A stretch of DNA of 64,000 nt from NCBI GenBank assembly GCA_002375465.1, contig DFLT01000005.1, positions 260,870-324,869 of the forward strand, written 5' to 3'. Positions 50,764-60,095 of the stretch are shown one piece after another (position 1 is the first letter of the stretch; every line of letters begins with the position of its first letter). This DNA comes from Alphaproteobacteria bacterium UBA3612 (lineage in GTDB: Bacteria; Pseudomonadota; Alphaproteobacteria; Sphingomonadales; Sphingomonadaceae). The notes beneath the pieces are model-generated. The model had not been told where the DNA came from, did not search any database, and saw only the letters and a program-made list of their open reading frames with translations. Made by a program: the position numbers and the translations under genes.

Positions 50764-52152
50764 ATGTCGCTAGGCGCGCTCGCCCTGGTCCTTTTGGGGC
50801 TGACGGCGATCACCTTCGCGATGACGCGAATGCGCGCGAATGCATTTGCATCCGGTGCACGTCCCAGGGATGTGCATTCCCGGCCCGCATATCACGCCGT
50901 TCGCGCGGGACTTCTTGCCCTTGTCCCCGCGCTTTTCCTATTGCTCGTATGGCTGGTCATCGGCGACGGTATCGTTGCGGACCGAACCCTCGACCAACTA
51001 CCGCAGGCGGCCCAGCCGGAAGCGGGCATCGAGCGCCAGGCATTTCTTACCGAAATGCGGTCCGTTGCCAGGGGGGATCTGCCCGCGGCGTTCAACCCAG
51101 CGGTAAATGAAGCGGTACCCATCTATCGCGAAACGCAGGCAAGCTGGACATGGCTGATCGGTGGGCTGGTCGTTTTGCTGGCCCTGATCGGTGGTGGGTA
51201 TGGCTGGTTGAAGACGGCACCCGATCTGCGCGCCCGCACGCATGTGGAGCGTTTTGCAACGATCATCCTCGCGCTGGCTTCGCTCATTGCCATTCTCACG
51301 ACATTCGGGATTGTTCTTTCCCTTCTCTACGAAAGCCTCGACTTTTTCAGCCGCGTGAACCCGCTTGAGTTTATTTTCGGCACACATTGGAGCCCACAAA
51401 CGGCGATCCGTGCTGATCAGGTCGGATCGTCCGGCGCATTCGGTGCTGTCCCCCTGTTTTGGGGCACAATATTCATCGGCGCGATCATTGCGATGGCGGT
51501 GGCTGTTCCATTGGGGCTGATGTCGGCGATCTTCCTGACGCAATATGCCCGTCCTACGGCGCGGAAAATCCTGAAGCCGTTGTTGGAAATTCTCGCGGGC
51601 GTACCTACGGTGGTCTATGGCTATTTCGCTGCACTGACCGTCGCACCGGCCGTTCGTGACGCCGCCATCGCAATCGGGATCGACAGCGCCTCCTCGGAAA
51701 GCGCCTTGGCCGCGGGGGTGGTGATGGGGATCATGATCATTCCGTTCGTATCGTCCATGGCCGATGATGCCCTGTCGTCGGTTCCTGGCGCGATGCGGGA
51801 CGGTAGCCTGGCCATGGGGGCGACCCCCTCTGAGACGATCAAGAAGGTGCTCGTACCGGCTGCTCTGCCTGGTATCGTGGGCGGCATCCTGCTGGCCGTC
51901 AGTCGAGCGATCGGCGAGACCATGATCGTCGTCATGGCGGCGGGCCAGGCGGCGCGTCTGACCATCAACCCCCTGGACAGTGTAACGACCGTGACGGCGC
52001 AGATTGTCCAACTGCTGACGGGCGATCAGGAATTCGACAGCGCCAAGACGCTTTCGGCCTTCGCGCTGGGCCTCGTTCTGTTCGTGGTGACGCTGCTTTT
52101 GAATATCTACGCTCTTGCGATCGTGAAGAGATACCGGGAGGCGTACGAATGA
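50764..52152 (+). CDS. pstC: phosphate ABC transporter permease PstC
   Basis: Permease of 462 residues, longer than the roughly 300-320 of E. coli PstC because of an N-terminal extension of the DUF3708 type with two extra helices (MSLGALALVLLGLTAITF; GLLALVPALFLLLVWLVIG). The transport core holds FGAVPLFWGTIFIGAIIAM, GLMSAIFLTQYA, LAGVPTVVYGYFAAL and the EAA loop near DGSLAMGATPSETIKKVLVPAALPGI. GGAGGA directly precedes the ATG. Overlaps pstA by 4 bases (ATGA). Confidence 0.95.
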   Translation: MSLGALALVLLGLTAITFAMTRMRANAFASGARPRDVHSRPAYHAVRAGLLALVPALFLLLVWLVIGDGIVADRTLDQLPQAAQPEAGIERQAFLTEMRSVARGDLPAAFNPAVNEAVPIYRETQASWTWLIGGLVVLLALIGGGYGWLKTAPDLRARTHVERFATIILALASLIAILTTFGIVLSLLYESLDFFSRVNPLEFIFGTHWSPQTAIRADQVGSSGAFGAVPLFWGTIFIGAIIAMAVAVPLGLMSAIFLTQYARPTARKILKPLLEILAGVPTVVYGYFAALTVAPAVRDAAIAIGIDSASSESALAAGVVMGIMIIPFVSSMADDALSSVPGAMRDGSLAMGATPSETIKKVLVPAALPGIVGGILLAVSRAIGETMIVVMAAGQAARLTINPLDSVTTVTAQIVQLLTGDQEFDSAKTLSAFALGLVLFVVTLLLNIYALAIVKRYREAYE

Positions 52153-53444
52153 CCTCTGCGGACGTCGCCCGCACCGGCACTGTGGACTGGCGCTCTGCGC
52201 AGATGCAGGCCCGTATTCGCAAACGTTATGCGAAGGAGCGCCGGTTCAGGTTCCTTGGCCTCGGCGCGCTGGTTTTCGCGGCAGGATTTCTGTTGTTCCT
52301 GCTGACGACCATCGTTTCGGATGGTATTGGCGGGTTTCAGAGGGCGGAAGTGCCGCTGGATATCGAATATTCCGCCACCACACTTGGTCTCGATCCCGCG
52401 CAGATGTCTGGCGATGGGGCAGATTATGCCATTAACCGTGCCGACTTCCGATCCTTGGTGAACGCTGCGGCGGAAGCGCAATTGGGCACCAGCGAGATGA
52501 TCAGTGAAGGGGCATGGCTGGATGTCCGAGATCGGCTCCGCGGCGACCCTTCGCTGCTCGGTAGCCGGGAACGCGTTTGGGTGGTCGCCGCACCAGAGGT
52601 AGACCTGCTTGCAAAGGGCCAGATTTCCTTCGACGTGCCTGCCCAGCGCAGAGCGGTTTCCCAGGAGATGATCAATCAATATGTCGTTCTGAATGATCGG
52701 GGCGATGTTCAGCTGTCTCTCAATACCGGGTTTCTGACGAAGGCCGATTCGACGAGTTCCGAACTGGCGGGGATCTGGGGGGCGCTGCTCGGCTCGCTTT
52801 TGACGATGGCGATCACCTTGGCGCTCAGCTTCCCAATAGGTGTCATGACGGCTGTCTATCTGGAGGAATATGCGCCCCGGAACCGATTTACGGACATGAT
52901 CGAAGTATCCATTAACAATCTGGCCGCGGTCCCCTCCATCATTTTCGGCCTGTTGGGTTTGTCCGTGTTCCTGAACACCTTTGGCATGCCGCGGTCCGCC
53001 CCCGTCGTGGGCGGCGTCACGCTCGCGCTGATGACCCTGCCTGTCATCGTCATCGCGTCGCGTGTGTCACTGCAATCGGTTCCCCCCAGCATTCGCGACG
53101 CCGCGTTGGGAATCGGCGCATCGCGGTTGCAGGTCATTCTTCATCATATCCTTCCCGTGGCCTTGCCAGGTATCCTGACGGGAACGATCATCGGGTTGAG
53201 TCGGGCGCTTGGCGAAACTGCACCACTATTGCTGATCGGCATGCGCGCATTCGTATCCGACGTGCCGGGCGGGGTAACGGATCCTGCGACCGCATTGCCC
53301 GTCCAGATATTTCTGTGGTCGGACGAAGTGGGGCGCGGCTTCGTCGAGAAAACAAGTGCCGCAATCATGGTGCTCTTGGCCGTCCTCCTCAGTATGAACG
53401 GCGTTGCAATCTATTTGAGAAACAAGTTCGAGAGGCGCTGGTAA
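52149..53444 (+). CDS. pstA: phosphate ABC transporter permease PstA
   Basis: Permease of 431 residues. A long N-terminal region (DUF3333-like) with one helix and a large periplasmic part precedes the usual permease domain: GALLGSLLTMAITLALSFPIGVMTAVYLEEYAP, NNLAAVPSIIFGLLGL, and RDAALGIGASRLQVILHHILPVALPGI (EAA loop). With PstC it forms the phosphate channel. Its stop overlaps the pstB start by one base (TAATG). Confidence 0.95.
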   Translation: MTSADVARTGTVDWRSAQMQARIRKRYAKERRFRFLGLGALVFAAGFLLFLLTTIVSDGIGGFQRAEVPLDIEYSATTLGLDPAQMSGDGADYAINRADFRSLVNAAAEAQLGTSEMISEGAWLDVRDRLRGDPSLLGSRERVWVVAAPEVDLLAKGQISFDVPAQRRAVSQEMINQYVVLNDRGDVQLSLNTGFLTKADSTSSELAGIWGALLGSLLTMAITLALSFPIGVMTAVYLEEYAPRNRFTDMIEVSINNLAAVPSIIFGLLGLSVFLNTFGMPRSAPVVGGVTLALMTLPVIVIASRVSLQSVPPSIRDAALGIGASRLQVILHHILPVALPGILTGTIIGLSRALGETAPLLLIGMRAFVSDVPGGVTDPATALPVQIFLWSDEVGRGFVEKTSAAIMVLLAVLLSMNGVAIYLRNKFERRW

Positions 53445-54286
53445 TGGCGACGCAAGTTACGGAAGCGGCAGCCGAGGAGGCGCATGTCAGGGAGCAGACG
53501 CTGGTCCACGACGAGATCGCGTTCGCCAATGACGCGAAAATGACAGCTCGCGATGTCGATGTGTTCTATGGCGAAAAGAAAGCCGTAGACAGCGTCTCCA
53601 TCGACGTCGATTCCCATTATGTCACGGCTTTCATCGGCCCCTCCGGCTGCGGCAAGTCGACCTTTCTTCGCTGCTTCAACCGGATGAACGACACAATCGA
53701 TATTGCGCGGGTGCAGGGGCGGATCGAACTGGATGGCGAGGATATTTATGATCCCCGCATGGATGTCGTGCAGCTGCGCGCCCGGGTCGGCATGGTATTC
53801 CAGAAACCGAATCCCTTCCCGAAATCGATCTACGAAAATATTGCCTATGGCCCCCGTATTCACGGGTTGGCCAGCAACAAGGCGGACATGGACGGCATTG
53901 TGGAGGCCAGCCTGACGCGAGCGGGCCTTTGGAATGAGGTAAAGGATCGCCTGGACGACAGCGGCACCGCCCTTTCCGGCGGGCAGCAGCAGCGTCTCTG
54001 CATCGCGCGCGCCATTGCTGTGGATCCCGAAGTGATCCTGATGGACGAGCCCTGTTCGGCGCTTGATCCCATCGCAACGGCGAAGATCGAGGAACTGATT
54101 GAGGAGTTGAAGGGGCGCTTTGCGATTGTCATCGTGACCCATAATATGCAGCAGGCGGCGCGTATCTCGCAGCGAACGGCCTTCTTTCACTTGGGCAATC
54201 TGGTTGAATATGGCGATACGGAGACCATCTTTACAAATCCCCGTGCGGATCGAACGCGCGACTATATTACTGGTCGTTTCGGGTAA
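53444..54286 (+). CDS. pstB: phosphate ABC transporter ATPase PstB
   Basis: ATPase of 280 residues from ATG 53444; a longer frame within pstA is spurious. Walker A is GPSGCGKSTFLRCFNRMND, the Q-loop is VFQKPNPFPKSIYENI, the signature is LSGGQQQRLCIARA, Walker B is VILMDEPCSALDP, and the switch His is in IVTHNMQQA. A 30-residue N-terminal extension is extra to the E. coli protein. Confidence 0.97.
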   Translation: MATQVTEAAAEEAHVREQTLVHDEIAFANDAKMTARDVDVFYGEKKAVDSVSIDVDSHYVTAFIGPSGCGKSTFLRCFNRMNDTIDIARVQGRIELDGEDIYDPRMDVVQLRARVGMVFQKPNPFPKSIYENIAYGPRIHGLASNKADMDGIVEASLTRAGLWNEVKDRLDDSGTALSGGQQQRLCIARAIAVDPEVILMDEPCSALDPIATAKIEELIEELKGRFAIVIVTHNMQQAARISQRTAFFHLGNLVEYGDTETIFTNPRADRTRDYITGRFG

Positions 54287-54299
54287 TTAGGATACCAGC

Positions 54300-55010
54300 A
54301 TGAACAGTACGACGGCCCATACGGTAAAATCTTTCGACGACGACCTGCGCCTTCTCCGGTCGATGATCGGCGAAATGGGCGGTCTGGCGCGTTCGCAGGT
54401 GAACGAGGCGATTACGGCGCTTCTTTCGCATGATGTGGAACTCGCAAAGCGCGTGGTCGAGGCGGACAAGCGCATCGACGAATTGGAAATGGAGGCCGAG
54501 TCCTTCGCAATTTCGATTATCGCGCGCCGCAGCCCGCTGGCTCAGGACCTTCGCGAGGTTATCGCAGCCCTGAAGATTGGCGCCGTCATCGAACGTATTG
54601 GCGATTACGGCAAGAATATTGCCAAGCGTGTGGAAGCGCTTTCATCGAGCGGATATCGCGGTGCAAGCGCCGGTGTGGAGCAGATCGGCAGCATGGCATC
54701 GACGCTGGTGGACGACGCCATGCGCTCTTTCGCCGAACGCGATCCTTTCCTCGCCCGCGCAGTCAGCGATGGCGATGAGGCGATCGACGATTATTATGAA
54801 AGCCTCTTTCAGACCCTGTTGGGCGAAATCGCCGAGGATCCGGAGAACACCGCCCCGGCGACGCACCTGATTTTCATCATCAAGAATCTTGAGCGCATCG
54901 GCGATCATGCGACGAACATAGCGGAAATGGTACATTACAGCGCCACGGGCGAGCATCTTGAGGACAGACCAAAGGGCGGCGACGCGACCGGCCTGTCGCT
55001 GCCTCTCTGA
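54300..55010 (+). CDS. phoU: phosphate signalling protein PhoU
   Basis: Protein of 236 residues made of two similar three-helix PhoU repeats. Metal-binding E-x-x-x-D patterns appear as VIERIGDYGKNIAKR and NLERIGDHATNIAEM. It damps PhoR kinase activity and Pst transport when phosphate is plentiful. It lies 13 bases after pstB and 22 bases before phoB in the same transcript. Confidence 0.95.
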   Translation: MNSTTAHTVKSFDDDLRLLRSMIGEMGGLARSQVNEAITALLSHDVELAKRVVEADKRIDELEMEAESFAISIIARRSPLAQDLREVIAALKIGAVIERIGDYGKNIAKRVEALSSSGYRGASAGVEQIGSMASTLVDDAMRSFAERDPFLARAVSDGDEAIDDYYESLFQTLLGEIAEDPENTAPATHLIFIIKNLERIGDHATNIAEMVHYSATGEHLEDRPKGGDATGLSLPL

Positions 55011-55032
55011 GCCAGAAGCAAGGAGTGCGGAA

Positions 55033-55731
55033 ATGAACCCAAAAGTGCTGATCGTCGAGGATGATGCAAACCTCGTCGAGCTCCTGACCTATAATTTTCG
55101 GAAGGAAGGGTTCGATACCGTTCAGACCGAGGATGGCGAAGAGGCGCTCGTTTTGGCGCTGGAAGAAGCGCCAGACATCATCATCCTCGATTGGATGATC
55201 GCAAATCTGTCGGGCATCGAGGTATGCCGCCGCCTGCGGCGGGATCCGGAAACCGCAAACCTGCCTGTCATCATGCTGACGGCGCGGACGGACGAGGCAG
55301 ACCGCATTCGCGGCCTCGATACCGGTGCCGACGATTACATCACCAAGCCGTTCAGCCCGCGCGAGCTGATTGCACGCGTCAACGCCGTATTGCGGCGGCT
55401 GCGTCCCGCCATTGCCGGGTCCACTTTGGAATATGCCGATATTGAGATGGATCTCGGCGCGCATAAGGTGACGCGCGGCGGCCAGCGTGTTCCCTTGGGC
55501 CCCACTGAATTCCGGCTGTTACGTCATTTCCTTGAGCATCCCGGGCGTGTGTTCAGCCGCGAACAATTGCTGGACAGTGTCTGGGGTCGCGACGTTTATG
55601 TCGAGCAGCGCACGGTCGACGTTCACATTCGCCGGCTGCGCAAGGCGATCAATGAAGGCGGACGCCCCGACATGATCCGGACCGTCCGCTCTGCCGGATA
55701 CGCCCTCGATGAGGCCGCTAAGGTCGGCTAG
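55033..55731 (+). CDS. phoB: phosphate-regulon response regulator PhoB
   Basis: Response regulator of 232 residues. AAGGAG precedes ATG 55033. The receiver contains VLIVEDDANLVELL, IIILDWMIANLSG (phospho-Asp), LTARTDEADR and YITKPFSPREL. The winged-helix output domain contains LGPTEFRLLRHFLEHPGRVFSREQLLDSVWG and RTVDVHIRRLRKAI. It activates genes with Pho boxes, probably including this operon through the site at 50637. Confidence 0.96.
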   Translation: MNPKVLIVEDDANLVELLTYNFRKEGFDTVQTEDGEEALVLALEEAPDIIILDWMIANLSGIEVCRRLRRDPETANLPVIMLTARTDEADRIRGLDTGADDYITKPFSPRELIARVNAVLRRLRPAIAGSTLEYADIEMDLGAHKVTRGGQRVPLGPTEFRLLRHFLEHPGRVFSREQLLDSVWGRDVYVEQRTVDVHIRRLRKAINEGGRPDMIRTVRSAGYALDEAAKVG

Positions 55732-55923
55732 TCTGCTGCCGGGGGCAGTAAATTATTGCATATAAAAGCTGACTAGGCGCGACGGGGGTTGCTGCGCTAA
55801 TATGTGCCGGTAGCGTATGTATGGGGGGAGTTAATTTGATGGGTTGCAGCAACCGTCTTGCGGGTGCCGTCAAAGTGACGGACCTGCATTCTTCCCACAG
55901 GGACCAACTGAATTAGCATCGCC

Positions 55924-56388
55924 ATGCGTGATGGGCGCGATCCCTCTTCGCACGGATTCTGCTCTTGCGTGGCGGTTTTCATGGCGCTGCTCATGCTGTT
56001 CTATTTCTCCGGCCCCTATTGGACCCTATGGCGCATGGGAGCAGCGCTGCAGGCGGAGGACGAGGACGAATTTTCCACCTATGTCGACTATGAGGCTATC
56101 CGCGCCTCGCTGAAGCGGGACATACTCGCCGACATCGAAAAACGCAGCGGTCTGCGCGGCAGGACTTTCTCGCCCGGCCAAATGGCCATGGCGGAAAATA
56201 TGGTCGATCCGATTCTCAACCGCTTCGTTAGCCCGACGAGCATCGAGATCCTGCTTGCCGAAGCACAGAAGGCCAATCTGGCGGCTGGCGCATCGGACAG
56301 TTCCTGGAGCGGCATCTGGAACTTGGTTGATGTCGAACGCATAGGCCTGATCGGATTTCGGTGGGAACCGAAGAACGGCGGCCCCTGA
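55924..56388 (+). CDS. DUF2939-like membrane-anchored protein
   Basis: Protein of 154 residues. One hydrophobic segment (CVAVFMALLMLFYFSGPYWTLW, about residues 15-36) leads into a soluble domain with DEFSTYVDYEAIRASLKRDILADIEKR, which matches the DUF2939 pattern (small proteins of unknown function). It is probably an inner-membrane protein facing the periplasm, or one with an uncleaved signal. ATG 55924 and a Met 20 codons later are both possible starts. It stands alone between phoB and the carbonic anhydrase. No function can be assigned. Confidence 0.7.
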   Translation: MRDGRDPSSHGFCSCVAVFMALLMLFYFSGPYWTLWRMGAALQAEDEDEFSTYVDYEAIRASLKRDILADIEKRSGLRGRTFSPGQMAMAENMVDPILNRFVSPTSIEILLAEAQKANLAAGASDSSWSGIWNLVDVERIGLIGFRWEPKNGGP

Positions 56389-56449
56389 TCTTCGAACGCC
56401 GCGGATTCGGCTATCGCCTTGTCCGCATCGATCTTAGCGGGGCCGCTCT

Positions 56450-57106
56450 TTAGTCTGACTGAGCCATGGGTATGACGGGCGAAAACGTGTCGTCGTCACG
56501 AAGCAGATGCAGCATGCCATGCGCGACAGCGAAATGCCCACCGTGCAGGCGCAGCCGCCCATCAGCCATGCGCTCCTGGATGAAGGGGAAGCTTTTCAGG
56601 TTCTTCAGACTGACGCGCACCGCCTCATGTTCCAGGGCGAGCAGCGCCTCTGCATCGTGACGGCCGTCATGGGCTTTCAGCACGCGATCGCGTGCCTCGT
56701 CCAAAAGGGCGATCCAGCTTGCAATGAAATATCCTTCGCCCGGCGCATTCCCCGCGAAATGATCCGTCAGGGATGCCTGGCAACCGCCACAGCCGCCATG
56801 CCCAAGAACCAGAATGTCCTGTACTTCAAGCTGGGTAACGGCGAATTCCACCGCGGCTGAAACGCCGTGCAGACCGCCGCCCGGATCGAAGGGGGGCACA
56901 AGATTGGCGACATTGCGGACGGTAAATATCTCGCCAGGGCCCACGTCGAAAATCAACGACGGAGAAACGCGGCTGTCCGCACAACTGATAACCATCGTTC
57001 CGGGATTCTGACCCTTCGACAAGGTATCGTAGCGCGCCTTCTGTTCAGGATAGGCAGATGTACGAAAGCGAGCGTAGCCGTTCAGCAACTGTGTAAATTC
57101 TGTCAT
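56450..57106 (-). CDS. beta-class carbonic anhydrase
   Basis: Protein of 218 residues interconverting carbon dioxide and bicarbonate. The zinc ligands are Cys in ISCADSRVSP (with the Asp-Arg dyad) and His/Cys in LGHGGCGGCQ. VRNVANLVPPFDP is the conserved substrate-site region. Cytosolic, no signal peptide. It is divergent from lipA: the two ATGs are 53 bases apart and must share a short promoter region. Confidence 0.95.
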   Translation of the reverse strand: MTEFTQLLNGYARFRTSAYPEQKARYDTLSKGQNPGTMVISCADSRVSPSLIFDVGPGEIFTVRNVANLVPPFDPGGGLHGVSAAVEFAVTQLEVQDILVLGHGGCGGCQASLTDHFAGNAPGEGYFIASWIALLDEARDRVLKAHDGRHDAEALLALEHEAVRVSLKNLKSFPFIQERMADGRLRLHGGHFAVAHGMLHLLRDDDTFSPVIPMAQSD

Positions 57107-57159
57107 GCGTGACGCCCTACCGCAGTTGTTTCCCGCGCTCCAGCCGCTATCTGTCCCTC

Positions 57160-58086
57160 ATGGCAACAGTACCCGAAACAACTTCCGAGCCTGCCCGGCG
57201 CGCCCGCAAACCTGACTGGCTGCGCGTCAAGGCGCCTACAACCGTCGGTTTTGCGGAGACGCGCAAGCTGATGCGGCGGCTGAATCTCAATACTGTATGC
57301 GAAGAGGCGGCATGTCCGAATATCGGCGAATGCTGGACCCAGAAGCACGCAACGGTGATGATCCTGGGCGACACCTGCACCCGGGCATGCGCCTTTTGTA
57401 ATGTAAAGACGGGCATGCCGCAGCCGGTCGATCCGCTTGAGCCGGAGCATGTAGCCGTTGCCGCGGGCGAACTTGGCCTGGAACATATCGTCATAACCTC
57501 CGTCGACCGTGACGATCTGCCGGACGGCGGCGCGCGGCAATTTGTAAAGGTTATCGAGGCGCTGAGAAAAAATGCGCCGAATACGACGATCGAGATTCTG
57601 ACGCCCGATTTTCGTAACAAGGCCGACGAAGCGGTGAAAATGATCGTCGAAGCGCGGCCCGACGTATATAATCATAATCTGGAAACCGTTCCGCGGCTGT
57701 ATCCCACGATCCGGCCAGGTGCGCGCTACTATCATTCGCTGCGCCTGCTGGAGCGTGTGAAAACCCTCGACCCGACCATCTTCACGAAATCCGGCATGAT
57801 GATGGGTTTGTCGGAAGAGCGTCTGGAGGTTCATCAGGTGATGGACGACATGCGGTCCGCCGATGTCGATTTCCTGACGCTGGGACAATATCTGCAACCG
57901 ACGCCGAAACACGCCAAGGTTATGGATTTCGTGACGCCGGATCAGTTCAAATCCTATGGCGACATCGCGCGGGCGAAGGGATTCTTGCTGGTATCGTCGA
58001 CGCCGCTGACGCGCTCCAGCTATCACGCGGGCGATGATTTCGCGAAGCTGAAGGCCGCACGAGAGGCGAAGCTCGCCAGGCGCTGA
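57160..58086 (+). CDS. lipA: lipoyl synthase
   Basis: Radical SAM enzyme of 308 residues inserting two sulfurs into octanoyl groups of lipoyl-dependent enzymes. The auxiliary cluster motif CEEAACPNIGEC and the radical SAM motif CTRACAFC are intact. ITSVDRDDLPDGGA, VYNHNLETVPRLY and the conserved Ser in PLTRSSYHA complete the set. ATG 57160 gives the usual N-terminus with KPDWLRVKAPT. Confidence 0.97.
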   Translation: MATVPETTSEPARRARKPDWLRVKAPTTVGFAETRKLMRRLNLNTVCEEAACPNIGECWTQKHATVMILGDTCTRACAFCNVKTGMPQPVDPLEPEHVAVAAGELGLEHIVITSVDRDDLPDGGARQFVKVIEALRKNAPNTTIEILTPDFRNKADEAVKMIVEARPDVYNHNLETVPRLYPTIRPGARYYHSLRLLERVKTLDPTIFTKSGMMMGLSEERLEVHQVMDDMRSADVDFLTLGQYLQPTPKHAKVMDFVTPDQFKSYGDIARAKGFLLVSSTPLTRSSYHAGDDFAKLKAAREAKLARR

Positions 58087-58089
58087 CCG

Positions 58090-59460
58090 TTAGGCGGCCA
58101 GCACCTGCAGGAACGTTCCCACTCTTTCATGCAGGCCGCCAAGCTGTTCGTCGACGGTGCCGCTGGCGCTTTCCACGCTGGCCATATGTCCGCTCATCGC
58201 TTCTGTCGTTTGGCGGATGCTCGCGATGGCGGCCGACATCGAATCAGCGCTAAGCGCCGTTTCGTCGACTGCGCCGGTGATCATGGTGACCGTTTCGGAC
58301 TGACGGTCCATCGCCTCGCGTATGCGGGCCGCGGAACCGCGTACGCTTTCCACCGTATCGAGAATCGAGCGATTTGCGTCGACGGCCAGCCGTGTGGACT
58401 GCTGAATCGCGCCGATCTGCTTGGCGATGTCATCCGTAGCCTTCGCTGTCTGACCGGCAAGGTTCTTCACTTCGCTTGCAACTACGGCAAAGCCGCGTCC
58501 GCTTTCGCCCGCTCGCGCTGCCTCGATCGTGGCATTTAGCGCCAACAGGTTCGTCTGGCCCGCAATGCTGCGGATCAGGCTGACACAGGATTCAATGGAT
58601 TTGGCATGATCCGCCAGGGTATCGGCGGTCTGCATGGCACTACGCGCTTCCTCGCTGGCTTTTTCGATGACCAGCGTGGCGCCGTCGACTTCCCTGCGGG
58701 TGTCTTCGATGGCGTGGATCAAGCCTGTGGACGTTTCCGCCGCCTCGCGCATGGCCGTTGCCGATTGTTCGGCGGCTGCCGCGACTTCGGCGGCCTTGCC
58801 CAGCATACCTCGCGTCTGATCTGCGGCCGAGCCGGCCTGCTGGCGCGCGCCCCGGCTTTGGACAGAGGCGCTCTCCACAACCGTCGCGATCTGCTCGCGG
58901 AAGGCAATGCTCTGCTCGGCAATGCGGCGTTTGGCATCGCGCATCATCAACGTTCGCATGAACGTCATGATTACTTCGACCTCCATCATGTTGATTCGAG
59001 CGAACGACTGCACCAACCGCGCCGCCTCTGCGGGGTTTTCCGCCCGCTCCAGCAAATATTGGGTTGCCAGCTGATTCGCGGCTGCGAAGGCGCCGATCAT
59101 CTCCAGTGGCTCATAGCCGCCCCGGTCGATCTCGCCGCCCAGATTAGCGGTTCGTTTCATCCATGCGGCATCGATGGGCGGGGATAATTTTTGCCGGATA
59201 TAGGCAATGCTCCTGTCATAGGCGCGTTGCTGTTCGGCCCCTTCCAGATTTTTTCGCATGGAGGATGAGCGTGCGAAATGCTCCCAGAAGGCCGTGGCGA
59301 GCCCTTCCGTGGAATCGATCAGCAGGTCGCAGATGATCGCGAAATCGGCCTGTGCCGCGCCATCGATCTGATAGGCAAGCATCCGTTCGGGCAGGAAGAT
59401 CTTGCTTCCGAGGATATGATCGGGATCTTCGTGATGGAGATAATCCATATCGGCGGCCAT
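58090..59460 (-). CDS. soluble methyl-accepting sensor with globin-coupled-like N-domain
   Basis: Protein of 456 residues with no membrane helix. ATG 59460 is preferred: AGGAG lies 10 bases upstream; the frame is open 50 codons further. Residues about 20-185 are helical and recall globin-coupled sensors (AFWEHFARSSSMRKNL, AYIRQKLSPPIDAAWMKRTANLGGEID), but I do not see a His where the haem ligand would be expected. The signalling hairpin is IRSIAGQTNLLALNATIEAARAGESGRGFAVVASEVKNLA, highly conserved. It would signal to a CheA kinase; none is in the window. What it senses is unknown. Confidence 0.83.
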   Translation of the reverse strand: MAADMDYLHHEDPDHILGSKIFLPERMLAYQIDGAAQADFAIICDLLIDSTEGLATAFWEHFARSSSMRKNLEGAEQQRAYDRSIAYIRQKLSPPIDAAWMKRTANLGGEIDRGGYEPLEMIGAFAAANQLATQYLLERAENPAEAARLVQSFARINMMEVEVIMTFMRTLMMRDAKRRIAEQSIAFREQIATVVESASVQSRGARQQAGSAADQTRGMLGKAAEVAAAAEQSATAMREAAETSTGLIHAIEDTRREVDGATLVIEKASEEARSAMQTADTLADHAKSIESCVSLIRSIAGQTNLLALNATIEAARAGESGRGFAVVASEVKNLAGQTAKATDDIAKQIGAIQQSTRLAVDANRSILDTVESVRGSAARIREAMDRQSETVTMITGAVDETALSADSMSAAIASIRQTTEAMSGHMASVESASGTVDEQLGGLHERVGTFLQVLAA

Positions 59461-59682
59461 TGCCGTCATACTCCTGTTGATGACGCTCGCGTGTCGGTGA
59501 CATTCGCGCCCTATATGCCTAGGGTTAAGACCATCTAACCAAAGCGGAGGAGCTGATTTTTTGTATGTAGAATGATGCATCCTTTTCAAGTTCATCGTTG
59601 CTTCTCGCACGATTGCGGCGCTTTGACGGTTGCGATGAGCCGTGCCCTCGGTAAAGACGGGGCGTTCAAAGTCTAAGGGATC

Positions 59683-60093
59683 ATGTTCATGGCTTCACGG
59701 CCGACAGTCGGGGCACGGCCCCGGCCACTTTCGCCGCATCTCTCTATCTGGCGGTGGCGCGTCCACACGGTCACGTCGATCATGCATCGCGCGACCGGTG
59801 ACGGTCTCGCCATTATCGGCGGCAGTCTTTTCACCTGGTGGCTGGTTTCCGCCGCCATGGGGCCAGAGGCGTATGCCAGCTTTCTTTCGATTGCGACGGG
59901 GCCGATCGGTCTGGTGGTGGGCATCGGCCTGACCTGGGGCGTTTTCCAGCATGCGTCGTCCGGCGTGCGTCACCTTGTCATGGATACGGGCGCAGGTCTT
60001 GAAATCCATACGTCCAAGACGACGGCCACGCTGACCTATTTCGTGTCCACACTTCTCACCGTCGCCCTTTGGGCGTTTATTCTGCTGGGGTAA
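59683..60093 (+). CDS. sdhC: succinate dehydrogenase cytochrome b556 subunit
   Basis: Membrane subunit of 136 residues with three helices. Typical RPLSPHLSIWRW (quinone-site region), SIMHRATGDGLAI and the haem-ligand His in VFQHASSGVRHLVMD. It anchors complex II and binds ubiquinone with SdhD. First gene of sdhC-sdhD-sdhA; ATG 59689 is an alternative start. Confidence 0.95.
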   Translation: MFMASRPTVGARPRPLSPHLSIWRWRVHTVTSIMHRATGDGLAIIGGSLFTWWLVSAAMGPEAYASFLSIATGPIGLVVGIGLTWGVFQHASSGVRHLVMDTGAGLEIHTSKTTATLTYFVSTLLTVALWAFILLG

Positions 60094-60095
60094 TC

